A stretch of DNA of 52,167 nt from JBBDIO01 sp040880365. Lineage in GTDB: Bacteria > Chloroflexota > Anaerolineae > Caldilineales > Caldilineaceae. The notes below the pieces were generated by a model that did not search any database, had not been told where the DNA came from, and saw only the letters and a list, made by a program, of their open reading frames with translations. The stretch is taken from positions 1 through 52,167 of the forward strand of contig JBBDIO010000022.1 in NCBI GenBank assembly GCA_040880365.1, read 5' to 3'. The stretch's first letter is position 1. Every line of letters starts with the position of its first letter. The position numbers and the translations under genes were made by a program. Of the stretch, positions 10,247 through 20,699 are shown piece by piece.

Positions 10247-10606
10247 CTATTTTTTAGCCAGTTCGCCGCCCTGGTGATCGGGGCGCGTGCCTTCTACGCC
10301 CTGCAAAAAGCCCACAAAGACAAATTCTTCGTCTCCGGCGCGCACCGAATGGGCTTCATTGGGTCCAAAATGGACCAGTGTGTTGGGGCCAACCTGGGCT
10401 TCTTTGCCGTCTGGCCCGCTGAAAAAGCCCGTCCCCTGGAGTACGACCGCGATGAAAGGCGAGCTGGGCGCGGTATGTTCCTCGATGCGTTGCCCCGGTT
10501 TGAGCATGAAACGCAGAATACGCGTGTTTTTGTCGACCAGAAGGGGCTGGGCGAACGGATCTGGTTCGCGGTATTCAAGTTTTTCAAGCAGATTGAACTG
10601 TTGCAT
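10247..10606 (-). CDS. Small cupin-domain protein
   Basis: A 119-residue single-domain cupin. Motif 1 is degenerate: P-G-Q-R-I-E-E-H-T-A-P...G-T-G keeps one histidine where metal cupins have H-x-H. Motif 2 is G-P-N-E-A-H-S-V. A reduced metal site or a pure binding role is possible; no substrate can be named. Start ATG at 10606 is supported by an AAGGAG-type site just upstream (complement of 10616-10621). It is a single-gene unit between the sdh and amt terminators. Confidence 0.85.
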   Translation of the reverse strand: MQQFNLLEKLEYREPDPFAQPLLVDKNTRILRFMLKPGQRIEEHTAPSSPFIAVVLQGTGFFSGPDGKEAQVGPNTLVHFGPNEAHSVRAGDEEFVFVGFLQGVEGTRPDHQGGELAKK

Positions 10607-10935
10607 CGCGTTGACTCCTTTGTGTGGCTACCAAAATGTAATTTCTACTGTCGTGCGTTTATTCTAACCCGTCGATTGTCACGCGTATGCTGTGGCGCGT
10701 GTGTTGTGGAGCGTCTATAGTCTACCATTGGCGGGCTGGTTCCGCTTCCTGGTAGACGTGCACACCTAGCACACTAGCCGTGTGCCGGGCAATTGTCTGT
10801 ACTGTGCACTTGTATTTGTGGGTGCTGGGGCGTGATTTGGGGCAGAGGGTATATGCTGTCTGCGGGCAGAAAACAAAACGGGACCGATCGCCCACGGCTG
10901 ACCGGTCCCGTTTTCTATTGTGGTAAAGAAGTTAC
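10607..10935. other. Spacer between amt and cupin (329 bp)
   Basis: No coding frame seen. It holds the upstream region of the cupin gene, a small hairpin (GCACAC 10760-10765 with GTGTGC 10780-10785, inner CTAG/CTAG pairing) and the amt terminator at 10875-10914. Confidence 0.5.
10875..10914 (-). terminator. amt terminator
   Basis: AAAACGGGACCG (10875-10886) is the perfect inverted complement of CGGTCCCGTTTT (10903-10914). Reading the minus strand, the stem is followed by TTTTGTTTTC. It lies 22 bp past the amt stop. Confidence 0.9.
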
Positions 10936-12300
10936 TTACTGCGCCGGCGTCGCCGCGGCATCGGTTTCATAGGCGCTCATGCCATGTTCGGCAATGTCGA
11001 GACCCACGATCTGTTCCTCGTCCGAAGCACGGATACCCACGGCGGATTTGAGGATGGCAAACATGACGAAGCCCATGATGAGCGCCCATGCTGCCAGCGC
11101 CACACCGCCGATAATCTGGACGATGAACTGATTGAAATCGCCCACAATCAGACCGCCGACGCCATAGGTGCCATCGGCAAAGACACCGACCATGATGACA
11201 CCCAGCAGACCGACAATGCCGTGCACGGTGATGGCGCCTACCGGGTCGTCAATCTTGAGGGTGCGTTCTACGAACTTTTCGCCCCAGAGGAGGACGAAAC
11301 CCCCCAACGCACCGATGACCAGTGCGGCCCAGGGCGGGACGACTGCACAGCCGGCGGTGATGGCAACCAGACCCGCCAGAATACCGTTGATTGCGCCCAC
11401 GCCATCGGCCTTGCCGCTGGAGACCAGCTTGGCATACATGACTACGGTCGCGCCGGCGCTGGCTGCCAGGAAGGTATTGGTGAGCACAACCGCCAGACGC
11501 AGGTCGCTGCCGCTGAGTGTGCTGCCCGCATTGAAGCCGAACCAGCCGAAGAAGAGAATCAGACCACCCAGGGCAATGTAGACCACGTTGGTGGGCTTAA
11601 ATTCGTTGGGCGTGCCATCGGCATTGTATTTGCCCAGCCGAGGACCGACCATCTTGGCGCCTGCCAGGGCGATGAAACCACCGACCATGTGCACGACGCC
11701 CGAACCGGCAAAGTCGTGGTAGCCCATGTTGCCCAACCAGCCGTCGCCCGACCAGACCCAGTGACCGCTGATGGGGTAGATGATGGCCGAGACCAGGAAG
11801 CTATAGGCCATATAGGCTGTAATGCGGGTGCGTTCGGCCATGGCGCCGGAAACGATGGTGGCGGCAGTGGCGGCGAAAACAACCTGGAAGAACCAGTCGC
11901 GGGCATGGACTACATCATAATAGTCGCCCAGGAGCAGGAACCCATCGGAACCGATGAACCCGCCGATGGAGGTGCCATACATGATGGCATAGCCAAAGAA
12001 GAAATAGGCCACGCCGCCGATGGCGAAGTCCATGACGTTCTTGGTAATAACATTCACCGTGTTTTTGGCGCGGCTGAAACCCGCTTCGAGCAGGGCAAAA
12101 CCAGCCTGCATAAAAAAGACCAGCGCACCGCAGACCGCTAACCAGATAAAGGTCAGGGCTTCTTCTGTGGCATTAGCCGATTCGGCGAGATAGGTCTCGC
12201 CTGTGGGATCACCCGCAAACGCGACGAGTGTGGTGACGCCCGCAGTCAGAATCGCGAGAATGAACGCTGCGGACAATTGACGTTTGAGTTTGGGACTCAT
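10936..12300 (-). CDS. amt: Ammonium transporter (Amt family)
   Basis: A 454-residue membrane protein with about eleven helices that conducts ammonium into the cell. The external site aspartate is Asp196 in H-D-F-A-G-S-G-V-V-H. The pore twin histidines are His204 and His360 (in A-I-T-V-H-G-I-V-G). The N-terminal hydrophobic segment (about 9-29) precedes the Amt core and may be a signal sequence, as in other Amt proteins. The C-terminus D-E-E-Q-I-V-G-L-D-I-A-E-H-G is the conserved cytoplasmic tail. GGAGG lies just upstream of the ATG. No glnB/glnK is adjacent, so the usual amt-PII pairing is not visible here. Confidence 0.96.
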   Translation of the reverse strand: MSPKLKRQLSAAFILAILTAGVTTLVAFAGDPTGETYLAESANATEEALTFIWLAVCGALVFFMQAGFALLEAGFSRAKNTVNVITKNVMDFAIGGVAYFFFGYAIMYGTSIGGFIGSDGFLLLGDYYDVVHARDWFFQVVFAATAATIVSGAMAERTRITAYMAYSFLVSAIIYPISGHWVWSGDGWLGNMGYHDFAGSGVVHMVGGFIALAGAKMVGPRLGKYNADGTPNEFKPTNVVYIALGGLILFFGWFGFNAGSTLSGSDLRLAVVLTNTFLAASAGATVVMYAKLVSSGKADGVGAINGILAGLVAITAGCAVVPPWAALVIGALGGFVLLWGEKFVERTLKIDDPVGAITVHGIVGLLGVIMVGVFADGTYGVGGLIVGDFNQFIVQIIGGVALAAWALIMGFVMFAILKSAVGIRASDEEQIVGLDIAEHGMSAYETDAAATPAQ

Positions 12301-12631
12301 TTGCAGATGGCCTCCGTGTCTACCTGATGGTTACTCTGTGTTGTATAATGACTGAATTATGGTTGTGTGATCCGATGGCTCGGTGACTTATACAGCATTG
12401 ACGCTTGAGTATTGAAGTTTGGGCATTTGTTAAACCGTGCACAATCTGATGCCAGTATAAAACAAGATAAGGATTGTTTAATCGGCAATTTGCACAAAAT
12501 TTCTGGCAATTGTGTCGGTGATTTGCACGACCACTACCCGGATTTACCGTATTTGGCGAGGTTGTGGAGTTTATGTTGTAGTTTTTGCACATACGGTGAT
12601 TTTTGTGCCGGCTACAGAGAATAGGTGATGC
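12301..12631. promoter_or_regulatory. Divergent control region amt / 12632 gene (331 bp)
   Basis: This AT-richer spacer is free of genes. It contains three direct copies of TTTGCAC (12489, 12522 and 12584) and one inverted copy within GTGCACAA (from 12437). The repeats could be regulator half-sites. No sigma-54 signature with correct GG-GC spacing was found. A weak minus-strand candidate for amt is TTAAAC-16-TATACT. Confidence 0.4.
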
Positions 12632-14530
12632 GTGGATCGAGCTACGCCGACAGCCCACAGCGAAGAAATCGAACTGTATATCCGCACCTACTATTCGCTG
12701 TTGCGGAGTAGTGGGCCTGTGCGCGTGCGCAGCCTGGAAGATACGCACGTTGCCATGAATTCCAGCCTGCATCAACAGGCCGCGTCACCACATCTGGACG
12801 TTTCGGCGTTGGTCTATTGCACATTGCGTCTGCCCGAAGTCATGTCCCAGGCCCGCTTGATGATTATGGGCCAGATGGAAGATGTATTTCGGCGCGCGGG
12901 CTATGATGTAGAATCCTGGGCCGCCGTGCGCGCCCGTGCCCGGCGGCGGAAATTCTATTTTCAGACCGAAACGGGCATTCTCGCGGCCTATATTGCCAGC
13001 GTCAGCGATATCGACGATCTGATTCCCTGTATGACCACGTATCAGATCGAGTGGAACAAGATGCATGATTTGCTCGCCAATACATCCCTGGGTCAGCAAT
13101 TGGGCGCATCCTGTGCCGCATCTGATGCCGGGCAACCAGATGCCGAGCTTTCAGCTGCACCTTCGTCGGATGCACCTTCGCCGGATGCAGCAGCGCCGGA
13201 TGCACCGTTGTCGTCGGAAACGCTGGAAGAAGTGCGCCAGATATTGGGGCTTTCGGAAATGGACTTCGCCCGAGTACGCCAGATTTGGCCCGGCGACCGG
13301 TTGCACACCAATATTCGCCGGGTAGCCCATTCGCGGCTCGATTTTCGGGTGCATGTGCTGGGAAGCGGTCTGAGTGATTATCGGCGGGGCGTCCAGTATT
13401 GGTGGCGGCGCATCGAAGACGACAGCGCCGCGCTCGCGCTGGCCGATCAGCCCATCTATTTTGTGAGTAGCAATGTGCACAGCCTGGTCAATCTGATTTC
13501 GGGCGTGGCCTGGGAACACCAGGACGAGCTATTGGACTATGTGCGCAGTGAGAACCCCGAAGGCTTGCTGGACGAGTATGAGCGAATTCAGGAAGACCAC
13601 CACGGGCACCTGGCAAATTTCTTCTATTATGTGGCGCGCACGTATATGGCGCAGCCGGGGCCGGGGCGGCGGCTCGCCGAGAAGGTGATGACGCGCGAAC
13701 AGGAGGCAGGCATCACGCGCGTCAACGATCCCTATTGTCTGGATGTGGAAGCGCAGGTGATGCAGATTTCGCGGCTGCGCCAGAACTGGCTGGACCCGCG
13801 CCTGGATGTTTTTCTGGATGAGGAATGGGCATTGCTCCACCAAAGCGATGCGTTGATTTTTAACATCGATTATCCGCTGGGTATGGCCGCGTATCACATT
13901 TTCAGCCAGGTCGCGACCGCGGTGGATCAGATTTTGGGCGTCTATATTCTGGGCAAGGCCGCGACGTTGAATGGGCGCGTGGGCGATGTGATGATCCCGA
14001 ATGTGGTCTATGATGAACACTCGCGCAATTCCTATCTGTTCCGCAATTGTTTTACGGCCCAGGATGTTGCTCCCTATATTGAACATGGCAGCGTCTTCGA
14101 CAATCAGAAGGCCGTTACGGTGCGCGGCACCATCCTGCAAAATCGAGACTTTATGCACGTCTTCTATGAAGAAGGCTATACGGATATTGAGATGGAGGCA
14201 GGACCTTATCTCAGTGGCATTTACGAAGATATTTATCCCAAGCGGTATCCCGATGATGAGATTGTGAACCTGTTTATCAATACGCCCTATGATATTGGGC
14301 TGATTCACTATGCCAGTGATACGCCCATCAGCCGCCGTCAATCTCTGCTCAGCAAAAGTCTCAGCTATTTTGGGATGGATGCCACCTATGCGTCGTCGGT
14401 GGCAGTGATGCGGCGGATTTTGAACCAGGAACTGGCGCGCCAGCAGATGTTGGCGCGCACCAATGGCGAGACGCCGCGCCTGCCGGCGCACGCTTCGGCA
14501 CGGGTTGCGGCGCGTGCCCATTCCGATTGA
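12632..14530 (+). CDS. Uncharacterised protein with nucleoside-phosphorylase (NP-I)-like C-terminal half
   Basis: A 632-residue soluble protein that I cannot tie to a named family. The N-terminal third (10-155) looks helical. A low-complexity linker (160-195) consists of Ser/Pro-Asp-Ala repeats. The second half carries a series resembling the NP-I superfamily: G-K-A-A-T-L-N-G-R-V-G-D-V-M-I-P (441-456, compare the G-x-A-G-G-L...G-D-V-V-I-P loop), E-M-E-A-G (520-524, compare the ribose-binding D/E-M-E-x-A), then A-S-D-T-P (561-565, compare the catalytic i-S-D). These matches are seen by eye; the activity is inference. The GTG start at 12632 has only a weak upstream site. It is followed 86 bp later by the SirB1-like gene. 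Confidence 0.7.
   Translation: MDRATPTAHSEEIELYIRTYYSLLRSSGPVRVRSLEDTHVAMNSSLHQQAASPHLDVSALVYCTLRLPEVMSQARLMIMGQMEDVFRRAGYDVESWAAVRARARRRKFYFQTETGILAAYIASVSDIDDLIPCMTTYQIEWNKMHDLLANTSLGQQLGASCAASDAGQPDAELSAAPSSDAPSPDAAAPDAPLSSETLEEVRQILGLSEMDFARVRQIWPGDRLHTNIRRVAHSRLDFRVHVLGSGLSDYRRGVQYWWRRIEDDSAALALADQPIYFVSSNVHSLVNLISGVAWEHQDELLDYVRSENPEGLLDEYERIQEDHHGHLANFFYYVARTYMAQPGPGRRLAEKVMTREQEAGITRVNDPYCLDVEAQVMQISRLRQNWLDPRLDVFLDEEWALLHQSDALIFNIDYPLGMAAYHIFSQVATAVDQILGVYILGKAATLNGRVGDVMIPNVVYDEHSRNSYLFRNCFTAQDVAPYIEHGSVFDNQKAVTVRGTILQNRDFMHVFYEEGYTDIEMEAGPYLSGIYEDIYPKRYPDDEIVNLFINTPYDIGLIHYASDTPISRRQSLLSKSLSYFGMDATYASSVAVMRRILNQELARQQMLARTNGETPRLPAHASARVAARAHSD
13160..13204 (+). repeat. In-frame 15-bp coding repeat x3
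   Basis: Three consecutive 15-bp units, of which the second and third share GCCGGATGCA, encode [PA]-[SA]-[PS]-D-A pentapeptides. They form the linker of the 12632-14530 protein. Confidence 0.75.
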
Positions 14531-14616
14531 TGGCGGTTTGCGCGCGTTCCGCGCCGATAATGGCGGCCTGCATCAGTAGGGCAGGCCCACGAGAGTAGGA
14601 TACAGACCTCAGAATT

Positions 14617-15513
14617 ATGCGTAAACGGATTGATGATTCCATGTCGCCACTGGCGCGCTTTGCCGGGGAACTTGCCGAGCGTGAGCCGGAAATCGAACAG
14701 GTGGCGCTGGCAATTGCCGGCATTGCCTATCCCACCGTCGATGTGGACGCGTGTGTGCGCGAGCTGGATCTTTTGGCCGACTATATCGGGCAAGGGTTGG
14801 CGGCACAGGCCCCGGGCGAGGATCGCGCGGCCTATTTGTTACATGCCGTGCACAACGAATTGGGCTTTGTGGGCAACCATGATGACTATTATGACCCCGA
14901 TAACAGCTTTTTGAATCAGGTTTTGCGACGACGCACCGGCTTGCCGATTTTGTTGAGCGTGTTGTGTATTGCCCTGGGGCGCAGGCTGCGCATTCAGGTC
15001 GAAGGCATCGGCTTTCCGGGTCATTTCATGGTGCAATATCGCGATGCCCAGGGCGCATGGCTGCTGGATATGTTTCACGGCAAAATGTTGCCCGTGGTCG
15101 AAGCAGATGACTATCTTTCCCGCCTCTTTAACCAGCCCGTGCGGCTGCCGCTGGATATCTTCGAACCGGTGAGCGTCGAAGGCATTGCCGGGCGCATTCT
15201 CAACAATCTGCGCGGCATCTATTTGCAAAAGGGCGATGTGCGTCGGGCTGTGCAGGTGTTGGAGTATCTCACGATTCTCTACCCGGATAAGGCCCAGTTT
15301 TGGCAAGAGCGCGGTTTGCTCAATCAGCAGAACGGTGACCTGGAAGCCGCGGCCCGCGATTTGCGCCGCTATTTCTTCTTGTCGGGGCATCTGGCGGCAT
15401 TGGTCCACGCTGTGACCGCTGATGTGGATGTGTCGGCGAAGATGTCGCAACAGGATCGGCATGTGCTAGAAATTCTGGAAGAAATCGAACTCACCCGATC
15501 CCGCTTGAATTAG
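14617..15513 (+). CDS. SirB1 / transglutaminase-like (Transglut_core2) protein with TPR tail
   Basis: A 298-residue cytoplasmic protein. The hallmark segment N-S-F-L-N-Q-V-L-R-R-R-T-G-L-P-I-L-L-S (about 110-128), followed by G-I-G-F-P-G-H-F-M-V-Q-Y, identifies the SirB1 family. Residues about 195-270 read as two TPR-like helix pairs (R-A-V-Q-V-L-E-Y-L and L-E-A-A-A-R-D-L-R-R-Y). The biochemical role of the family is not established; many members lack the transglutaminase triad. ATG 14617 or 14641 (M9) could both start it. It lies in the same orientation as the flanking genes 12632 and 15564. Confidence 0.85.
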   Translation: MRKRIDDSMSPLARFAGELAEREPEIEQVALAIAGIAYPTVDVDACVRELDLLADYIGQGLAAQAPGEDRAAYLLHAVHNELGFVGNHDDYYDPDNSFLNQVLRRRTGLPILLSVLCIALGRRLRIQVEGIGFPGHFMVQYRDAQGAWLLDMFHGKMLPVVEADDYLSRLFNQPVRLPLDIFEPVSVEGIAGRILNNLRGIYLQKGDVRRAVQVLEYLTILYPDKAQFWQERGLLNQQNGDLEAAARDLRRYFFLSGHLAALVHAVTADVDVSAKMSQQDRHVLEILEEIELTRSRLN

Positions 15514-15563
15514 CTTCCCCAATTAATCTTCAGGAAAACCAGGAATACAAGAGAGGAACTGTC

Positions 15564-16301
15564 ATGATTGAAACACAGGACATCCAGCGTCCGTCCAAGG
15601 ATATTATTGAGGCCCTCAAGGAAATCGGCAGCGCAACGGCGAGCGGTGAATTGAGCCGCCTGGGCATTCGCGATCCCCAGATTCGCGGGCCAATTTCCTG
15701 GACGCCGGGCAAGACAGTGGTCGGCCCGGCGCTGACGCTGCAATTTATGCCCAAACGCGAAGACCAGTATGGCGAGGATGAATATGCCAGCCCCGAACGC
15801 CAGTTGCATCGGCATGTGCTCTATCACACCCAGCCGGGCGATGTGGTGGTGGTCGATGCCCGTGGCGATTTGGGCAGCGGTGTGTTCGGCGAAATGATGC
15901 TGACCTATTTTATGGGACGCGGCGGTGCAGGTGTGATCATCGACGGCGCGATTCGTGACTACCCCCATGCCAAAGACCTGGGTATTGGTCTGTGGCTGAA
16001 GGGCGTGACGCCCAACTTTCATACCCAGACCAACATTTTTCCCCACGCTGTGAATGTGCCGATTGCCTGTTCGAATACGCTGGTGGTGCCGGGCGATATT
16101 ATTGTGGCCGATGATGACGGTGTGGTGGTGGTGCCGGCCAAGCTGGCGTCCGAACTGGTGAAAAAGGCCGGCGAGCATCACGAATGGGAAGAATTCTCGC
16201 GGCTGCGGCTGGCCGAAGGCGGCGACCTGCGCAAGTATTATCCCCTGCGCGAAGATGCGCGCGCGGAATATGAGGAATGGAAGAAGCAACAGGGCAGGTA
16301 G
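15564..16301 (+). CDS. RraA-like / 4-hydroxy-4-methyl-2-oxoglutarate aldolase family protein
   Basis: A 245-residue RraA-fold protein. The family signatures G-D-V-V-V-V-D-A-R-G-D, G-G-A-G-V-I-I-D-G-A-I-R-D (central, with the Arg/Asp used by aldolase members) and the C-terminal V-P-G-D-I-I-V-A-D-D-D-G-V-V-V-V-P are all clear. The family includes RNase E regulators and divalent-metal HMG/CHA aldolases. The intact G-x-I-R-D signature makes a small-acid aldolase or decarboxylase more plausible than an RNase regulator; this is inference. A GAGAGGAA site precedes the ATG. A terminator at 16354-16398 follows. Confidence 0.88.
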   Translation: MIETQDIQRPSKDIIEALKEIGSATASGELSRLGIRDPQIRGPISWTPGKTVVGPALTLQFMPKREDQYGEDEYASPERQLHRHVLYHTQPGDVVVVDARGDLGSGVFGEMMLTYFMGRGGAGVIIDGAIRDYPHAKDLGIGLWLKGVTPNFHTQTNIFPHAVNVPIACSNTLVVPGDIIVADDDGVVVVPAKLASELVKKAGEHHEWEEFSRLRLAEGGDLRKYYPLREDARAEYEEWKKQQGR

Positions 16302-16316
16302 ACTGTTGCCGACAGC

Positions 16317-16336
16317 CCACGGCAATCCACGGCAAT
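16317..16336. repeat. 10-bp tandem duplication
   Basis: CCACGGCAAT is present twice, end to end, between the RraA-like stop and its terminator. Confidence 0.7.
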
Positions 16337-16353
16337 CTGAGGCTGGACCAATC

Positions 16354-16398
16354 AAAAGAGCGGGGCCATCTGTATGACACAGGCGGCCCCGCTCTTTT
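16354..16398. terminator. Bidirectional terminator between rraA-like gene and korB
   Basis: GAGCGGGGCC (16358-16367) pairs perfectly with GGCCCCGCTC (16385-16394). It is flanked by AAAA on the left and TTTT on the right, so it can end transcription from both convergent genes. Confidence 0.88.
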
Positions 16399-16435
16399 AT
16401 TTCCAGACTGATATTTTGCAGGCGGTTCGGTGCGC

Positions 16436-17479
16436 CTAGAGCGCGGCCATGATGGAATCCAGTTGTTCCCGGCTGGGGCGAACTTTCTCCTGGGGCAGAG
16501 AAGCCAGCGGCTCATCGACCAGGTTGAGCAGTTCGGTCATGTCGGGTTGGGATTCATCAATATAGAAAAGCCCGGTGAGGAATTGCTGGCTGGTGCGCGT
16601 TTCTTCCAGCAGCTTGTAGGCCGCAAAGCGGTCGGTGGGATCATAATCCTCTGCCAGCTTTTTGAGCACAATCCACGAACCGTCGTGGAGCTGCACTTCG
16701 CGCTCGTCGTCATATTCGTCGATCTCGATCTCTTCGTAGGCAGGAATATAGTTAAGCTCCTGCAACGAGATCTGGTGTTCCTTGCCAAAACCATAGCTTT
16801 TGGTCGAGGTGTCGTGATTGTTGAACGTGACGCACGGGCTGATGATATCGAGCACGGCGATGCCACGATGGCTCAGGGCTGCCTTGAGCAGACTTTCGAC
16901 CTGTTTGGCGTCGCCGGCAAAGCTGCGGGCCACGAAGGTGGCGTTGGCGACAATGGCCTCCAGGCAGATGTCCAGCGCGGGCATGTCGTTAACGCCGGCA
17001 TATTTGAGCTGCTGGCCCTTGTCGGCGGTCGCGCTGAACTGGCCCTTGGTCAACCCATAGACGCCATTGTTTTCCACAATGTAGACCAGGGGCAGGTTGC
17101 GGCGCATGGCGTGTTTGAACTGTCCAATGCCGATTGATGCGCTGTCGCCGTCACCGCTGACGCCGATGGCAGTCAGATTTTTGTTGGCAACCAACGCGCC
17201 GGTCGCGACTGAAGGCATACGCCCGTGGACCGAGTTGAAGCCGTGGCTATGGCCCAGGAAGTAGGCGGGGGTCTTGCTGCTGCAACCGATGCCGCTGAGT
17301 TTGACGACCTGGGTCTGATCCAGGCCCAATTCCCATACGGCATTGATGATGCGCTGGCTGATGCTATCGTGACCGCAGCCCTTGCACAGAGTGGAGGGCT
17401 TGCCGCGGTATTCGGTTTTTTCCAATCCCAGCAAGTTGGTCTTGGGTGCCCGCGGGGCGGGTCGTTTTACTTTATCCAT
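16436..17479 (-). CDS. korB: 2-oxoacid:ferredoxin oxidoreductase beta subunit (2-oxoglutarate type)
   Basis: A 347-residue thiamine-diphosphate-binding subunit. C-K-G-C-G-H (32-37), G-I-G-C-S-S and the ThDP/Mg motif G-D-G-D-S-A-S...N-N (109-138) are present. With KorA it would convert 2-oxoglutarate and CoA to succinyl-CoA, CO2 and reduced ferredoxin. The assignment to 2-oxoglutarate rather than another 2-oxoacid rests on resemblance to the mycobacterial KorAB pair and on the nearby icd and sdh genes. A GAGGAT-type site precedes the ATG. It lies 138 bp downstream of korA on the minus strand. No ferredoxin gene is adjacent. Confidence 0.92.
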   Translation of the reverse strand: MDKVKRPAPRAPKTNLLGLEKTEYRGKPSTLCKGCGHDSISQRIINAVWELGLDQTQVVKLSGIGCSSKTPAYFLGHSHGFNSVHGRMPSVATGALVANKNLTAIGVSGDGDSASIGIGQFKHAMRRNLPLVYIVENNGVYGLTKGQFSATADKGQQLKYAGVNDMPALDICLEAIVANATFVARSFAGDAKQVESLLKAALSHRGIAVLDIISPCVTFNNHDTSTKSYGFGKEHQISLQELNYIPAYEEIEIDEYDDEREVQLHDGSWIVLKKLAEDYDPTDRFAAYKLLEETRTSQQFLTGLFYIDESQPDMTELLNLVDEPLASLPQEKVRPSREQLDSIMAAL

Positions 17480-17519
17480 TAGGTTATCCTCTATGAAAAA
17501 TCATAATCAGCAAAGGGTA

Positions 17520-17566
17520 ATGCGTAATTGCGCATATGGCGTCGAACATTTCTGAAAATTACGCAT
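17520..17566 (-). other. Intercistronic inverted repeat between korA and korB
   Basis: ATGCGTAATT (17520-17529) is the exact inverted complement of AATTACGCAT (17557-17566), with a 27-nt loop and no U tract. It is more likely an mRNA processing or stability hairpin than a terminator. Confidence 0.5.
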
Positions 17567-17617
17567 CCCAAACTGCCAATTGCTTGTATCCAGGATTTTT
17601 GCAGTTGCCCGGCGTGT

Positions 17618-19456
<1,839 letters not shown>

Positions 19457-19813
19457 GAAAATTCCTCCAGGTAGCGCGCATCTGATCTAAGGTGCGCAAA
19501 AGTAAAGATGGTAATGTGAATCTAACTGCATTGTTCGGCTTGCTTCGTTGCGATTTGCGACATTGCCCGGCGATTGGCCAATCCGTTTACGGGTGATTCT
19601 GTTGACCTGCCGCCGGTTTTCCTGCGTCCCTTTCACTACTTGTGTTCTCAAAAATCTTGCGTTCTCACAAGTCGTGCATTGTGAACATACCCTGTAAACA
19701 AATTTTGTAAACTGCGCTTGCCAATCACTCTGGTACTTAACTTTCTGCGACCGTGACATATATGTGGCATATATAAACGTGGCATATATTTGGATGTGCT
19801 TGTGTCTCTATGC
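19457..19813. promoter_or_regulatory. korAB upstream region (357 bp), repeat-rich
   Basis: No gene seen. Direct repeats: a 17-bp pair around GTTCTCA (19639-19655 and 19656-19672), TGTAAAC twice at a 13-bp step (19693 and 19706), and GTG[AG]CATATAT units at 19753, 19764 and 19779. A plausible minus-strand promoter is TTTACA-16-TATGTT, which overlaps the TGTAAAC pair. Confidence 0.45.
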
Positions 19814-20518
19814 CTAGACGGGCGTCAGCAGGGGCGCGGTCGGCGCTTCGATACTGATGCCCCGCTGGCTGAGCAGTTGCATGTGTTCCACCAGCAGTTG
19901 TTTGCCCAATGCCCTGTCGTTGCCGCAGATTGCTTCGACAATGCGCGCGTGATAATCCCAGACCTGTTGCAAATAGTGAAAATCGGCGTATGTGTTCAGT
20001 TCTACTGCTTCGTAGGCGTCCCAATAGGCTTCGAGCAGGCCGACGACAAACGGGTTGTTCAGGCGGCGGAAGATAGTGAGATGCAATTCCCGGTGTTCGA
20101 TGTAGGGAATCTGAATGCGGGGATGATTCAGTTTTTCCTGGGCTGTCTCGATAAGGCGGCGCAGTGTACGTTTGTCGTCTTCGGTCAACAGCTGCACGGC
20201 TTCGTCCCAATAGGCAGCTTCCAGATGCGCGCGCAGACCGCTGAAATCTTCGAAGTGGTGACGGTTGAGTGCCAGCGCGGTGAGCAAACTGAGGCGCACA
20301 GGCGGCAAAAACGAGTAGCAGGTGCGGGTGATGCCCCGGCGCGGACTGGCTTCGACCAGGCCCAATGCGCGCGCAACTTCGAGTTGCTCGCGCAACTTGC
20401 CCACACTGATGCCAATTTGACGACTGAGATCGGTAAGCGAAGGTAGCCGGTCGCCCGGCTGAAAATCCTGATCGACAATATAGGAGAGGAATTCGGAGTC
20501 TAGCTGTGACAACCGCAT
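19814..20518 (-). CDS. FadR-type GntR-family transcriptional regulator
   Basis: A 234-residue regulator with an N-terminal winged helix (about 10-75; P-S-L-T-D-L-S-R-Q-I-G-I-S-V-G-K-L-R-E-Q-L-E as recognition region) and an all-helical FCD effector domain (about 90-215). Histidines in H-R-E-L-H-L and Y-H-A-R-I could bind metal. FCD regulators usually sense small organic acids. A TTG at 20548 would extend the N-terminus by ten residues, but ATG 20518 with AAGGA upstream is preferred. It sits downstream of the amidohydrolase and upstream of korAB, all on the minus strand. It has its own promoter and a palindromic operator at 20669-20723, which suggests autoregulation. Confidence 0.9.
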   Translation of the reverse strand: MRLSQLDSEFLSYIVDQDFQPGDRLPSLTDLSRQIGISVGKLREQLEVARALGLVEASPRRGITRTCYSFLPPVRLSLLTALALNRHHFEDFSGLRAHLEAAYWDEAVQLLTEDDKRTLRRLIETAQEKLNHPRIQIPYIEHRELHLTIFRRLNNPFVVGLLEAYWDAYEAVELNTYADFHYLQQVWDYHARIVEAICGNDRALGKQLLVEHMQLLSQRGISIEAPTAPLLTPV

Positions 20519-20668
20519 ACGGTGAGGTGTCCTTGCTATATCGAACAAATCCGACGTACTGTTGCACCCGAAATGTACGCTTTCGGTTTACGTCGTCGTG
20601 TGGTCGGGTTCAGCACCATTGCTCTGCCGTCCACATATTCTAAATCTACACATTCAAGGCTCATGCCA

Positions 20669-20699
20669 ATAATCTGAATCATTGTATTATTCAGATTAT
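20669..20699. promoter_or_regulatory. 31-bp palindromic operator overlapping the regulator's -10
   Basis: ATAATCTGAAT (20669-20679) and ATTCAGATTAT (20689-20699) are perfect 11-bp inverted arms around a 9-bp spacer. There is no following T tract in the minus direction, so this is not a terminator. It covers the -10 box and initial transcribed region of the GntR promoter. Confidence 0.7.

Noticed and set aside
12301..12631. Sigma-54 promoter for amt
   Set aside because: GG and GC pairs occur near TTTGCAC, but never with the required spacing of the -24/-12 elements on either strand.
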